In this document: positions 54,878 to 64,000 of the stretch, piece by piece | How positions within the stretch are numbered: the stretch's first letter is position 1 | How the letters are laid out: each line of letters begins with the position of its first letter | Source: Novosphingobium huizhouense | GTDB lineage: Bacteria > Pseudomonadota > Alphaproteobacteria > Sphingomonadales > Sphingomonadaceae | DNA length: 64,000 nt | Assembly (NCBI RefSeq): GCF_020179475.1 | Contig: NZ_JAILXZ010000006.1 | Location: 1 to 64,000 of the forward strand | Direction of reading: 5' to 3' | Made by a program: the position numbers and the translations under genes | Notes under the pieces: generated by a model | Databases searched by the model: none | What the model saw: only the letters and a program-made list of their open reading frames with translations | Told to the model about the DNA's origin: nothing

Positions 54878-56776
54878 ATGGTGCGGCTTCAAGGTTGGAT
54901 CGGACGCTTCAGGGCCGCTATCGCGGCATCGGGCCGGCGCATCCGGCACGACATTGCCGGTTCGATGCTGCCGCTTTCGGTCGTGTCGATCTTCGTGCTC
55001 GCCGCTATGGCCGGCGGCGCCGTCGATGCCAGCGGCCTCTACAAGGCGCGCAACCGCCTGCAATATGCCTGCGATGCGGGCACGCTCGCCGGACGCCGCG
55101 CGATCACCACCAACGGCTACGATGACGTCGCGCAGGACAAGGCGCGAAGCTACTTCCTCGCCAACTACGACTTCACCCGCAACCAGACCCTGACCCCGAC
55201 GTTCACGAGCTCGTCGCCGGACAACGGGAACTCGATTGTCGGCACGGCCTCCGTGACCGTGCCGATGAAGGTCATGCAGATCTTCGGCATGTCCAGCCTG
55301 TCGATCTCGGTGAACTGCTCGGCGACGATGGGCGTCGGCAATGCCGATGTCGTCATGGTGCTCGACACGACCGGATCGATGCTCAAGACCGCGTCGGGTG
55401 CGACGCCCAGCGGCACGCAGACCAGCAAGCTGCAGGACCTGCGCGCGGCGATGAAGAGCTTCTACACCACGCTGGCGACCGCCAGCGCCGGCACCAACGC
55501 GCGCCTGCGCTACGGCTTCGTCCCCTATACCCAGTCGGTCAACGTCGGCCGCCTGCTGCAAAGCCTCAACCCGGCCTTCCTCGCCAACAGCCGGACGATC
55601 CAGTCGCGCTTGTGGTCTTCATCCACCAGCTCGCCGACCTACTCGACTGTCACCACCGGCAATTTGACCTCGTATTCGGGCACAGCCTATACCCAGAGCG
55701 GCTGTACGACCGCGATCGCGACGCTTCCGAACACCAGCTGGACCAACACCGGGACCGCGACGTCGAACACTGTCCTCGCCAGCAATGGCTATCAGTACGT
55801 GACCACGGTGTCGCAGCCGCAGACGCTCAATACCTACAGCTGCAGGCAGAGCGGCAGCAGCTGGTACATCTGGTACACCACCTCGTCGCGCACGATGTAT
55901 ACCGATACCACCAGCCAGTATACCTACCAGGCGGTCGTCTACGACACGAGCCAGTTCAAGAACTTCAACCCGGTGACGACGCGGACCGGCAATGCCGGCG
56001 CCAACATCACCACCACCTGGGACGGCTGCATCGTCGAGCGCTCGACCTCGGCATCGGCCACATTCAGCTTCTCGACCCTGCTCGGCATCAGCCCCTCGGC
56101 GGCCGACCTCGACATCGACACCGCCCCCGACCCCTCGACGCCGTCGACGCAGTGGGCGCCGATGTGGAAGGAAGTGGCCTACTACCGGACGACCTCGGGC
56201 GGGAACCTGACCACCAGCAGCACGTCGTCTTACGGCGGTGCCGCCGCCTATGGCTGCCCCTATCAGGCGCGCACCCTGGCGACGATGACGCAGACGGAAT
56301 TCAACGCCTACGCCGATTCGCTGACCGCCGATGGGGCGACCTACCACGACATCGGCATGGTCTGGGGCGCACGGCTCAGCTCGCCTGACGGCATCTTCTC
56401 CGACATCGTCAACGATCCTCCGGGCAACGGCGGCAAGGTTTCGCGTCACATCATCTTCATGACCGACGGCATCACCGACACCGGCAATTCGATCGATACC
56501 GCCTGGGGTGTCGAATGGCACGACCGCCGGGTGACGTCCGACGGTTCCAAGTCGCAGAGCGACTCACGGCATATCTCGCGCTTCCGTGCGCTGTGCGACG
56601 CGGTCAAGGCCAAGGGCATCCGCGTGTGGATGATCGCCTTCGGCACGTCGCTGACGACCGACATGAGCTACTGCGCCTCGGACCAGAGCTCCTATACCGC
56701 GGCCAACTCCTCCCAGCTCAACGCCGCGTTCCAGGACATCGCCAAGCAGGTCGGCGAATTGCGGATCTATCAATGA
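54878..56776 (+). CDS. tadG: TadG-like pilus protein with vWA domain
   Basis: A 632-residue protein of the TadG/TadE family. The basic N-terminus leads to DIAGSMLPLSVVSIFVLAAM, the TadE-like hydrophobic segment (28-47). A von Willebrand A domain follows with the MIDAS motif DTTGS at 163-167 in VVMVLDTTGSML. It is interrupted by a Ser/Thr/Tyr-rich stretch of about 250 residues and completed by HIIFMTDGITDTGNSIDTAW. It is presumably exported to the cell envelope. Flp/Tad secretion genes are not nearby. Its stop overlaps the next gene as ATGA. Confidence 0.85.
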   Translation: MVRLQGWIGRFRAAIAASGRRIRHDIAGSMLPLSVVSIFVLAAMAGGAVDASGLYKARNRLQYACDAGTLAGRRAITTNGYDDVAQDKARSYFLANYDFTRNQTLTPTFTSSSPDNGNSIVGTASVTVPMKVMQIFGMSSLSISVNCSATMGVGNADVVMVLDTTGSMLKTASGATPSGTQTSKLQDLRAAMKSFYTTLATASAGTNARLRYGFVPYTQSVNVGRLLQSLNPAFLANSRTIQSRLWSSSTSSPTYSTVTTGNLTSYSGTAYTQSGCTTAIATLPNTSWTNTGTATSNTVLASNGYQYVTTVSQPQTLNTYSCRQSGSSWYIWYTTSSRTMYTDTTSQYTYQAVVYDTSQFKNFNPVTTRTGNAGANITTTWDGCIVERSTSASATFSFSTLLGISPSAADLDIDTAPDPSTPSTQWAPMWKEVAYYRTTSGGNLTTSSTSSYGGAAAYGCPYQARTLATMTQTEFNAYADSLTADGATYHDIGMVWGARLSSPDGIFSDIVNDPPGNGGKVSRHIIFMTDGITDTGNSIDTAWGVEWHDRRVTSDGSKSQSDSRHISRFRALCDAVKAKGIRVWMIAFGTSLTTDMSYCASDQSSYTAANSSQLNAAFQDIAKQVGELRIYQ

Positions 56777-57369
56777 CCCGCCTCCTTGCCCTGCTCGATC
56801 GCCTGCGCCGCGACAGCGAAGGCGCCTACATCCTCGAATTCGGCATTCTCGCGCCCGTGTTCGTGCTGATGATCTTCAGCCTGGTCGACCTCGGCCAGCT
56901 GGTCTACGGCAAGGTGCTGCTCGAAGGCGCGGTCGAGGCCGCCGCGCGCGACTCCTCGCTGGAGACCGCCGACACCGTGGCGGCCGACGCGACGGTCACC
57001 TCCACGGTCAGGAACATCCTGCCCGGCGCCAACGTCACCTCGACCCGAACCAGCTACTACGACTTCGCCGACATCGCACGCGCCGAGAAGTGGAATGACA
57101 CCAACAAGGACGGCGCCTGCGCGAGCGGAGAAACCTATGTCGACGAGAACCGCAACGGCCGCTGGGACGCGAACATCGGCCAGTCGGGCAACGGCGGCGC
57201 CTATGATGTGGTCATCTACACCGTCACCGTCACGTACAACCCGCTGATCAAGCTGCCCTTCGTGCCGGGCTTTTCCGGTCCGCAGACGCTGGTGTCGAAG
57301 TCGGTGCGCAAGAACCAGCCCTTCGCGACGCAGAAGAAGTACGGTTCCTCGAGCGGAATCTGCACATGA
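56773..57369 (+). CDS. TadE-like pseudopilin, Ca-loop motif
   Basis: A 198-residue TadE-type minor pseudopilin. The hydrophobic segment begins DSEGAYILEFGILAPVFVLM with the conserved Glu at 22. Near residues 109-131 are two acidic Asx-rich loops, DTNKDG and DENRNG, followed by RWD, which resemble calcium-binding loops of dockerin or EF-hand type. The C-terminus ends SSSGICT with one Cys. It is coupled to both neighbours by ATGA overlaps. Function is likely in pilus or surface assembly. Confidence 0.82.
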   Translation: MTRLLALLDRLRRDSEGAYILEFGILAPVFVLMIFSLVDLGQLVYGKVLLEGAVEAAARDSSLETADTVAADATVTSTVRNILPGANVTSTRTSYYDFADIARAEKWNDTNKDGACASGETYVDENRNGRWDANIGQSGNGGAYDVVIYTVTVTYNPLIKLPFVPGFSGPQTLVSKSVRKNQPFATQKKYGSSSGICT

Positions 57370-58034
57370 AGCGGCAGGTGCGCCCGGCGCTGGCCCGCCT
57401 TGCGATCGGCCTCGGCCGCGATCGCTCGGGCGCGGCGCTGATCGAGTTCGCCATCGCCCTACCGGTGCTGATCTCGTTCGGGATGTTCGCGACAGAAGTG
57501 GCCAACATCACCATGGTCGACATGCAGCTCAGCGAAATCGCGCTCGCGGTCGCGGACAACGCCTCGCGCCTCGGCCAGGCCGACAACAGCTCGGTGACGC
57601 CGACCATTGCCGAAACCGACGTCGATTCGGTGATGAAGGGCGCGAGCGAAGCGGGCAAATCGATCACGCTCTCCACCAACGGCCGCGTGATCCTGTCGAG
57701 CCTCGAAAAGGACACCACCACCGGCAAGCAGTTCATCCGCTGGCAGCGCTGCTCCGGCAGCCTGGTGGCGACATCCGCGTTCGGCAACGACACCACGGCC
57801 AATGGCCTGAACGGGCCCGCCATCGCCGGGGTCAACATGGGACAGGCGACGCTGACCGCCGATACCGGCAGCGCGGTGATGGTGGCGGAGGTCTACTACC
57901 GCTACACCGGTCTTTTCGGCAGCTTCTTCTTTGCGCCGTTCACCATGCGCCAGCAGGCCGCCTTCCTCATCCGCGACCAGCGCAACCTCGCGGTCGGCCT
58001 TACCGGCACCGGCGGCACATCGAAGTGCACCTGA
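57366..58034 (+). CDS. TadE-like pseudopilin
   Basis: A 222-residue TadE-family protein, third gene of the operon. The segment DRSGAALIEFAIALPVLISF holds the pseudopilin-like hydrophobic helix with a conserved Glu. The rest, predicted outside the inner membrane, contains paired Cys (QRCSGS and SKCT at the C-terminus). The start ATG overlaps the previous stop. It ends 9 bp before a perfect 13-bp terminator stem, so the operon is tadG-tadE-tadE only. No peptidase, ATPase or secretin genes are close. Confidence 0.82.
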   Translation: MKRQVRPALARLAIGLGRDRSGAALIEFAIALPVLISFGMFATEVANITMVDMQLSEIALAVADNASRLGQADNSSVTPTIAETDVDSVMKGASEAGKSITLSTNGRVILSSLEKDTTTGKQFIRWQRCSGSLVATSAFGNDTTANGLNGPAIAGVNMGQATLTADTGSAVMVAEVYYRYTGLFGSFFFAPFTMRQQAAFLIRDQRNLAVGLTGTGGTSKCT

Positions 58035-58042
58035 AACGCGAA

Positions 58043-58074
58043 GGGCCGCCGGGATCGTTGCATCCCGGCGGCCC
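58043..58074. terminator. Strong bidirectional terminator hairpin
   Basis: GGGCCGCCGGGAT at 58043-58055 pairs perfectly over 13 bp with ATCCCGGCGGCCC at 58062-58074, with a six-base loop. The sequence past it on the plus strand is CCTACGTTTTCC. It sits between the convergent tad operon and ndk and can serve both strands. Confidence 0.85.
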
Positions 58075-58100
58075 CCTACGTTTTCCGTGTGCCGGTCGAA

Positions 58101-58523
58101 TCAGCCGACGATTTCTTCCGGCTTGAAGAAGAACGCGATCTCGATCGCGGCGTTCTCGTCCGAGTCCGACCCGTGGACCGAGTTCGCCTCGATCGATTCG
58201 GCGTAGGTCTTGCGGATGGTGCCTTCCTCGGCATTGGCCGGGTTGGTCGCGCCCATCACGTCGCGGTTGCGCTTCACCGCATCCTCGCCCTCGAGCACCT
58301 GGACCACGACCGGGCCCGAGATCATGAACTCGACGAGGTCGTTGAAGAACGGGCGCTCCTTGTGCACCGCGTAGAAGCCCTCGGCCTGTTCGCGGCTCAT
58401 GTGGATGCGCTTCGAGGCGACGACGCGCAGGCCGGCTTCCTCGAGCATCTTGGTGACGCCGCCGGTCAGGTTGCGACGGGTCGCGTCGGGCTTGATGATC
58501 GAGAAGGTGCGGGTAACCGCCAT
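58101..58523 (-). CDS. ndk: Nucleoside diphosphate kinase
   Basis: A 140-residue NDP kinase that balances nucleoside triphosphate pools by transferring phosphate via a histidine. Catalytic His is in NSVHGSDS near residue 117. [20 protein letters not shown] at the N-terminus and [20 protein letters not shown] are the usual signatures. Cytoplasmic homo-oligomer. ATG 58523 is standard. It is the last gene of the minus-strand pepA-holC cluster, but lies 88 bp after holC and may have its own promoter. Confidence 0.96.
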   Translation of the reverse strand: MAVTRTFSIIKPDATRRNLTGGVTKMLEEAGLRVVASKRIHMSREQAEGFYAVHKERPFFNDLVEFMISGPVVVQVLEGEDAVKRNRDVMGATNPANAEEGTIRKTYAESIEANSVHGSDSDENAAIEIAFFFKPEEIVG

Positions 58524-58611
58524 GGGATGTTCCTTGCGAAATGTGGGGTGTTCTGGTTGCGCGCGCCCCTAGCCGGGTTTGTGCTGCATCGCAAGGCAGG
58601 CGCCGCCTGCA

Positions 58612-59055
58612 TCATCCGCCGGGCTTGACCTCTTCCCAGCCCCGCTCCCCCTGGCGCCAGTAGCGCAAGTCGGCGCCTGCGCGTGCGCGCAATGTCCGCC
58701 AGGTCCCCCGCGCGTCGTCGATCTGCGCGGGCGGGAACAGCAGGAACGCCCGCTCCATCCCCTCCATCTCGCGAAAGTGTCCGTCGGCACAGGCCATGAA
58801 CCGCGCCCCGTTCGCCGGCACCGGCTCGCTCGACAGCAGGATCGGCTGGCGCGCATCGTCCCTGCCGCCGGCGAAGCCATGCGCGAGAAAGCTCTCGGGC
58901 AGCCGGGTCCACAGCGCCTCGTCGATCCGCGCGAGCTGCGCCTCGTCCGACGAGACCACCAGCAGCCGCGCGCCCGCGCCCATCGCCGCGCGGGCGATCA
59001 ACGGCAGCACGAACTCGGCCGGATCGCGGGTCAGCTGGTAGAAATCGACTCGCAT
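58612..59055 (-). CDS. holC: DNA polymerase III subunit chi
   Basis: A 147-residue chi subunit of the clamp loader, which links the polymerase III holoenzyme to SSB. The N-terminal MRVDFYQLTRDPAEFVLPLI is characteristic, followed by SSDEAQLARIDEALWTRLPE and SSEPVPANGARFMACADGHF. It lies downstream of pepA, the common pepA-holC arrangement, here separated by two other genes. The start is three bases after the peptidase stop. Cytoplasmic. Confidence 0.9.
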   Translation of the reverse strand: MRVDFYQLTRDPAEFVLPLIARAAMGAGARLLVVSSDEAQLARIDEALWTRLPESFLAHGFAGGRDDARQPILLSSEPVPANGARFMACADGHFREMEGMERAFLLFPPAQIDDARGTWRTLRARAGADLRYWRQGERGWEEVKPGG

Positions 59056-59058
59056 CGC

Positions 59059-60326
59059 TCAGATCGGATCGTCGATCGAGCGGGCGAGCGGGGTGAACGG
59101 CCTCGGCCCGGCCTCGGTCATCACCCAGCAGTCCTCGAGGCGAATGCCGAACGCGCCGGGGATGTAGAGCCCCGGCTCGTTCGAGAAGCACATCCCGGGC
59201 GCGAGCGGCGTCTGGTCGCTGCCGACGAGATAGGGGCTCTCGTGCCCGTCCATGCCGATGCCGTGGCCGGCGCGGTGCGAAAGCCCGGGCAGCGCGAAGC
59301 CCGGGCCCCAGCCCTCCTTCTCGTAGAAGGCGCGCACCGCCGCATCGAGCGAGGCCACCGGCACCCCGGGGCGCGCCGCCGCGAACACCAGGTCCTGGCC
59401 CTGCCGCACCGTCTGCCACACCTTGCGCTGCCTGACGCTCGGCTCGCCGAAGACCCAGCTGCGCGAGATGTCGGACTGGTAGTCCTCCACCGTGCAGCCG
59501 CAGTCCATCAGGATGACAGAACCCTCGCGCACCGCCTGGGGCGTGCGCGAGCCGTGCGGATAGGCGCTCGCTTCGTTGAGCAGCACCATCGCGAATTCGC
59601 TGGTCGCGCCGGCCCGCGTGGTCGCGGCTTCCATCAGCGCGGAAATGTCGTGCGCGGTCATGCCGGCGCGCACCGCGCCATGGACCTCGCGCAGCGCGGC
59701 CAGGGTGATGTCGTTGGCGCTCTGCATCAGCGCCAGTTCGGCGGGCGACTTGAACCGGCGGCAGGCGTCGACCAGCGCCGCGCCCGACACCACGCGGAAC
59801 GATCCTTCGCGTTGCAGACCCTCGACGATGAATTCGCGGGTCGTCTGCTCGACCGCGATTGCGCCCTGCCCGCCGGCCTCGCGCACGGCCCCGGCAATCA
59901 GCGCGAACGGGTTCCGGTCCTCGTGCCAGGTGCGGATCTCGGCGGGGACAGCCAGCGTCTCGCTCACCGACGGCGCTTCGAAGAACGGCGTGACGATGAC
60001 CGCCTGCCCGCGCGCCGGGATCACCGCCGCGGTCACGCGCTCGGACCGCGACCAGCGGACCCCAGTGAAATAGACGAGGCTGCTGCCGCTTTCGACAAGC
60101 AGCGCGCCGATGCCCTGGCGCTGCATCAGGTCCTGCACCCTGGCGATGCGCGCCAGCCGCTCCGCGCGGGTGATCGGCTGCGGCTTGCCCGCCGCGCCCG
60201 GGCCGGCAGCGCCGGGACCTGCAGCACCCGGGCCTGCGGCACGCACCGCGGCGGGAGCGACGAGGGCGCTCGCGGCAATTGCGGTGGACGCTCCTGCCAG
60301 GACCGCCCTTCGGGACCATGCCGTCG

Positions 60327-60330
<4 letters not shown>
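59059..60330 (-). CDS. M24 metallopeptidase, Tat-exported
   Basis: A 423-residue Xaa-Pro dipeptidase/aminopeptidase-like enzyme. A twin-arginine signal ([10 protein letters not shown]) starts the protein, then a tandem GPGAA repeat (three copies) as linker. All five metal ligands of M24 can be seen: the two Asp in [18 protein letters not shown], His in [10 protein letters not shown], Glu in SNEPGLY and Glu in IRLEDC. A periplasmic dinuclear peptidase is expected. ATG 60330 overlaps the DUF2256 stop by four bases. Confidence 0.88.
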
Positions 60331-60470
<140 letters not shown>

Positions 60471-60489
60471 CTTCGGCACGTGGCGGGCC

Positions 60490-61950
60490 TCAGGCTTCGA
60501 GCACGTCGCGCACGTAGCGGTCGAGCAGGCGCACGCCGAACCCGGTCGCGCCCTTGTCGTGGGTCGCCCCGGCCTTGTCGACCCAGACCGTGCCCGCGAT
60601 GTCGAGGTGCGCCCAGGCCACGCCCTTGTCGACATAGCGCTGGAGGAACTGCGCCGCGGTGATCGAGCCGCCGTAGCGCGGGCCGACGTTCTTCATGTCG
60701 GCGATCGGGCTGTCGATCAGCTTGTCGTAGGCAGCGCCCAGCGGGAAGCGCCACAGGCTGTCGCCGCTCGCCTTGCCGGCGGCGTCGAGCTGGCTCGCCA
60801 GCAGGTCGTCGTTGCTGAACATGCCGGCATGCTCGTGGCCGAGCGAGATGATCATCGCGCCGGTCAGGGTGGCGAGGTCGACGATCGTCGCGGGGCTGTA
60901 TTCCTTCTGCACCCAGGTCAGCGCATCGCACAGCACCAGGCGCCCTTCGGCGTCGGTGTTGATCACCTCGACCGTCTGGCCCGACATCGAGGTGACGACG
61001 TCGCCCGGGCGCTGGGCATTGCCATCGGGCATGTTCTCGACGAGGCCGCAGACGCCGATCACGTCGGCCTGCGCCTTGCGCCTGGCGAGCGCGAGCATGG
61101 TCCCGGCAACCGCACCGGCGCCGCCCATGTCCCACTTCATGTCTTCCATGCCGGCGGCGGGCTTGATCGAGATGCCGCCGGTGTCGAAGGTCACGCCCTT
61201 GCCGACGAACGCGGTCGGGCGTGCGCCCGCCTTGCCCTTCCAGCGCATCGCCAGCAGGCGCGGCTCGCGCACCGAACCCTGCGCGACGCCAAGCAGCGCG
61301 CCCATGCCGAGCGCGGTCATTTCCTCCTTGCCCAGCACGACGATCTCGATGCCCGTGCCTTCGAGCCGGGCGCGGCAGCGTTCGACGAAGCTTTCGGGGT
61401 AGATCACGTTGGCGGGCTCGGTCACCAGTTCGCGGGTGAACTCCACGCCTTCGGCGATCGCGCTTTCGATCTCCCAGGCAGCCTCGGCGCCGGCGGGCGC
61501 GCCGAGCGCGACGATCGTGGCAAGGCTCGCCTTCTGGTCGTCCTTCAACCTGGTGCGATAGACATCGTGGCGCCAGCCGCGCAGCCGTGCGCCGAGCAGC
61601 ACTGCCGCGGCCTCCTCGGCCGAGAGGCCGCTGTCGGCGAAGTCGATCGCCAGCGCAGGCTCGCCCGAGGTGAGGTACTTCGCGGTCAGCGCGCCACCGG
61701 CCTTCTCGAGCGTGGCGATGCGGTCCTTGGCGCCGGGCTCGCCGATGCCGGCAAGCGCATGGCGCACCGTCGCGCCGCCTTCGCCCGCAGCGAAGAACTC
61801 GAACACCTGACCGCTCTTGCCGGTGAAGCGCTGCGCTTCGGCGGCCGCACGGGTGACCGCGTCGCAGTCGGCGGGCAGCGCGCCTTCCGCCACCAGGCGG
61901 GCAACGAGGCGGGGGCGCTCCGCGCCGGTCTTGCCGAATTCTACGATCAT
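60490..61950 (-). CDS. pepA: Leucyl aminopeptidase PepA
   Basis: A 486-residue M17 leucine aminopeptidase, a hexameric dinuclear zinc/manganese enzyme in the cytoplasm. The catalytic domain contains [20 protein letters not shown], the signature [14 protein letters not shown], and [20 protein letters not shown]. The N-terminal macro-like domain (1-170) is intact. ATG 61950 gives [15 protein letters not shown]. It is the first gene of a unit with DUF2256, the M24 peptidase and holC, and is divergent from lptD. Confidence 0.95.
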   Translation of the reverse strand: MIVEFGKTGAERPRLVARLVAEGALPADCDAVTRAAAEAQRFTGKSGQVFEFFAAGEGGATVRHALAGIGEPGAKDRIATLEKAGGALTAKYLTSGEPALAIDFADSGLSAEEAAAVLLGARLRGWRHDVYRTRLKDDQKASLATIVALGAPAGAEAAWEIESAIAEGVEFTRELVTEPANVIYPESFVERCRARLEGTGIEIVVLGKEEMTALGMGALLGVAQGSVREPRLLAMRWKGKAGARPTAFVGKGVTFDTGGISIKPAAGMEDMKWDMGGAGAVAGTMLALARRKAQADVIGVCGLVENMPDGNAQRPGDVVTSMSGQTVEVINTDAEGRLVLCDALTWVQKEYSPATIVDLATLTGAMIISLGHEHAGMFSNDDLLASQLDAAGKASGDSLWRFPLGAAYDKLIDSPIADMKNVGPRYGGSITAAQFLQRYVDKGVAWAHLDIAGTVWVDKAGATHDKGATGFGVRLLDRYVRDVLEA

Positions 61951-62066
61951 CGTCGGATAGCTCCTGTCGGGTCCACGCGCGGCCCGGCGCGGCGACGAGG
62001 CAACACGCGGGAAGATGCGCAATTGTTGGTTTGCAGTTAGGGCCCGCCGATGCGATAGGCAAGCGC

Positions 62067-64000
62067 ATGCAACCCGCCCCGCGGCCGCTGCCGCAAGCCT
62101 TCTCCCGACGCTTGCGTGCACGCCGTTTGGCCGCAAGCACTTCTCTTTTCCCGCTTTTCGCCGCCGGGCTGCTCGCTATGCCTTCCGGGGCAAGCGCGCA
62201 GGATGCGATGCCGATCGCGCCCGCGCAGGCCCCGGCCGCGACTGGCGCGCCGGCGCAGGAGGAAATCCGCTTCGAGGCCGACAAGGTCCAGTACCTCAAC
62301 GATTCGGACCGGGTCACCGCCACCGGCAGCGTCGTGCTGCGGCGCGCGAGCCAGACCGTGCGCGCCGACACGGTGACGTGGGACCGCAAGACCGGCAAGA
62401 TCGAGGCCGAGGGCAACATCCGCTTCGTCGACCAGGACGGCAACGTCCTCTACACCGACAAGGTCGAGCTGACCGAGGAACTCAAGGCCGGCGCGATCGA
62501 GGACATGCTGCTCGTCCTGCGCGAAGGCGGCCGGCTGGCCGCACGCAGCGGCGAGCGTGACGACAAGGGCAACATCGTCCTCCACGACGCCGCCTACTCG
62601 GGCTGCGGGGTCGAGGACGACGACGGCTGCCCCAAGCACCCGAGCTGGGAAATCACCGCAGTGCGCGTCTATTTCGACGCGGCCGACAAGCGGGTGAAGT
62701 ACAAGGGCGCCACGCTGCACATGTTCGGCGTGCCGATCCTGCCGCTGCCGGGGCTCGGCCACACCAGCGATTTCCGCGCCGAAACCGGCCTGCTGATCCC
62801 CGACCTGCGCCTCGGCGCGTCGAACGGGGTCGAACTGTCGGACACCTGGTACTGGCGCATCGCCGACAACAAGGACCTCGCGCTTACCGGCTTCGTCTAT
62901 ACCGGCGCCTTGCCGATGATCTCGGCGCGCTATCGCCAGCTGATGGACATCGGCGCGTTCCAGGTCACTGGCTACCTGACCCGCAGCGCGGTGGTGCCGA
63001 TGGTCGACGCCAACGGCGATCCGGTCTCGGGCAACCAGCAGTTCCGCGGCTATATCGAGGCCAACGGACGGCTGCAGTTCTCGCCCACCTGGAGCCTTAC
63101 CGCTTACGGCCGCTACGCCAGCGACCGCACCTTCCTGCGCCGCTACGACATCAGCCGCGACGATCGCCTGCGCTCGTCGGTCAACCTCGAGCGGATCGAC
63201 AACGACAGCTACTTCAGTCTCGCCGGGTGGGCGATCCAGACGCTCCGCCTGGGCGACACCCAGGGCCAGATGCCGATCGCGCTGCCGAGCCTCGAGTACC
63301 GCCGCCGCGTGCAGGCGCCGCTCGGCAAGTTCGAATTCGAGGTGAACACCCTCGCCATCACCCGCACCCAGGGACAGGACACCCAGCGCGCCTTCGCCCG
63401 CGCGCAGTGGGACTTGCGCACGATCACCGGGCTCGGCCAGGAGGTGACCTTCACCGTGCTCGGGCGCGGCGATGTCTACCACAGCGCGCAGAACGACCTG
63501 ACCTCGACGCTGATCTATCGCGGCACGCCTGGGTGGCAGGCGCGGGCCATCGCCACCGCTGCGCTCGACGTGAAGTGGCCGCTGGTCGGCGCGACGCTTT
63601 CGGGGACCCAGGTGCTCACCCCGCGCTTCCAGATCGTCGCCACGCCGCACGTGCGCAACCTGTCGATCCCGAACGAGGATTCGCGAGCCACCGACCTCGA
63701 GGACGCCAACCTGTTCTCGCTCAACCGCTTCCCCGGCTACGACCGGATCGAGGACGGGCTGCGCTTCACCTACGGGTTCGACTACCAGCTGAACCGCCCG
63801 GGCTGGCGCTTCTCGACCACGATCGGGCAGAGCTACCGCCTGTCGACCGACCGCACCCTGCTGCCCGAGGGCACCGGCCTGTCGAACCGCCTGTCGGACA
63901 TCGTCGGCCGCACCGACATCCGCTTCCGCGACGTCGTCCAGCTGACCCACCGCTTCCGCCTCGACAAGTCGAGCTTCGCGCTGCGCCGCAACGAGTTCGA
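62067..64000 (+). CDS. lptD: LPS-assembly protein LptD, 3' truncated by window
   Basis: The outer-membrane LptD that, with LptE, inserts lipopolysaccharide into the outer leaflet. I read an open frame of 644 codons from ATG 62067 to the window edge; the family is about 720-800 residues, so the last part is outside. Residues 1-45 are a signal peptide (ending PSGASAQ). An OstA/LptA-like domain follows (IRFEADKVQYLNDSDRVTAT), then the barrel domain (LGHTSDFRAETGLLIPDLRL). The two cysteines in SGCGVEDDDGCPKHP belong to the N-terminal disulfide region. It is divergent from pepA. Confidence 0.92.
   Translation, partial: MQPAPRPLPQAFSRRLRARRLAASTSLFPLFAAGLLAMPSGASAQDAMPIAPAQAPAATGAPAQEEIRFEADKVQYLNDSDRVTATGSVVLRRASQTVRADTVTWDRKTGKIEAEGNIRFVDQDGNVLYTDKVELTEELKAGAIEDMLLVLREGGRLAARSGERDDKGNIVLHDAAYSGCGVEDDDGCPKHPSWEITAVRVYFDAADKRVKYKGATLHMFGVPILPLPGLGHTSDFRAETGLLIPDLRLGASNGVELSDTWYWRIADNKDLALTGFVYTGALPMISARYRQLMDIGAFQVTGYLTRSAVVPMVDANGDPVSGNQQFRGYIEANGRLQFSPTWSLTAYGRYASDRTFLRRYDISRDDRLRSSVNLERIDNDSYFSLAGWAIQTLRLGDTQGQMPIALPSLEYRRRVQAPLGKFEFEVNTLAITRTQGQDTQRAFARAQWDLRTITGLGQEVTFTVLGRGDVYHSAQNDLTSTLIYRGTPGWQARAIATAALDVKWPLVGATLSGTQVLTPRFQIVATPHVRNLSIPNEDSRATDLEDANLFSLNRFPGYDRIEDGLRFTYGFDYQLNRPGWRFSTTIGQSYRLSTDRTLLPEGTGLSNRLSDIVGRTDIRFRDVVQLTHRFRLDKSSFALRRNEF

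Overview
The window is a gene-dense, strongly GC-rich stretch of a bacterial chromosome. It most likely comes from an alphaproteobacterium of the Sphingomonadales, in or near Novosphingobium/Erythrobacteraceae. The main clues are an exporter that I recall as very close to the crystallised Novosphingobium aromaticivorans Atm1, a CBP3-type cytochrome bc1 chaperone, an HWE-family histidine kinase, TIGR02186 beside a TSUP permease, DUF2794, UbiK, HdaA beside purMN, and many 4-nt start/stop overlaps (ATGA, GTGA). I find no rRNA, tRNA, CRISPR array, insertion sequence or prophage. Most of the window reads as core genome. Taxon and family assignments rest on recognition of protein sequence, not on a database search.

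Layout. 1-488 has no gene I can support. 489-5918 carries a GT2 glycosyltransferase, a polysaccharide flippase, a two-domain retropepsin-like protease and the Atm1 exporter. 5929-9626 holds a DUF1737 protein, a serine hydrolase, the HslVU protease and BamE. 9857-12352 is CBP3, DUF177 and a MATE pump. 12360-15784 (minus) is a HerA-like ATPase, a TIGR02186 protein and a TSUP permease. 15856-18350 (minus) is a compact pair resembling the NfrA/NfrB exopolysaccharide system. NhaA and a Dps ferritin follow. 20190-28786 (minus) is a type II secretion operon, gspC-D-E-F-G-L-M-N, with no minor pseudopilin genes.

28897-35785 has a small secreted protein, a NUDIX hydrolase, DNA polymerase IV, an MFS pump, a membrane GGDEF-EAL protein, a LysR regulator and ApaG. 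35875-40008 is recO-leuB-polyprenol sugar synthase/GtrA facing a PMT-type (GT39) glycosyltransferase. 40095-44868 is MetZ, an HWE kinase, an 84-aa protein, UbiK, TspO and TlyA. 44894-48638 is a lipoprotein, a 412-bp intergenic region with an unusual micro-ORF and terminator, IlvE, an SDR and a DUF4328 protein. 48625-52061 (minus) is a lipoprotein, DUF2794, serine acetyltransferase, HdaA and a DUF2066-like protein. 52181-54377 is purM and a purN fusion. 54878-58034 is a TadG-TadE-TadE operon closed by a perfect terminator. 58101-61950 (minus) is pepA-DUF2256-M24 peptidase-holC-ndk. lptD runs off the right edge.

How they fit together. Envelope functions dominate: LPS and outer-membrane assembly (LptD, BamE), surface polysaccharide (GT2, flippase, NfrAB-like pair), protein secretion (T2SS), pilus-like subunits (Tad), possible protein O-glycosylation, and c-di-GMP turnover. 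The observations most worth following up are the micro-ORF whose Shine-Dalgarno is a 14-nt perfect complement of the 16S 3' end, the reduced NfrAB-like module, the T2SS operon without gspHIJK, and the PurN fusion to a YjbR-like domain.
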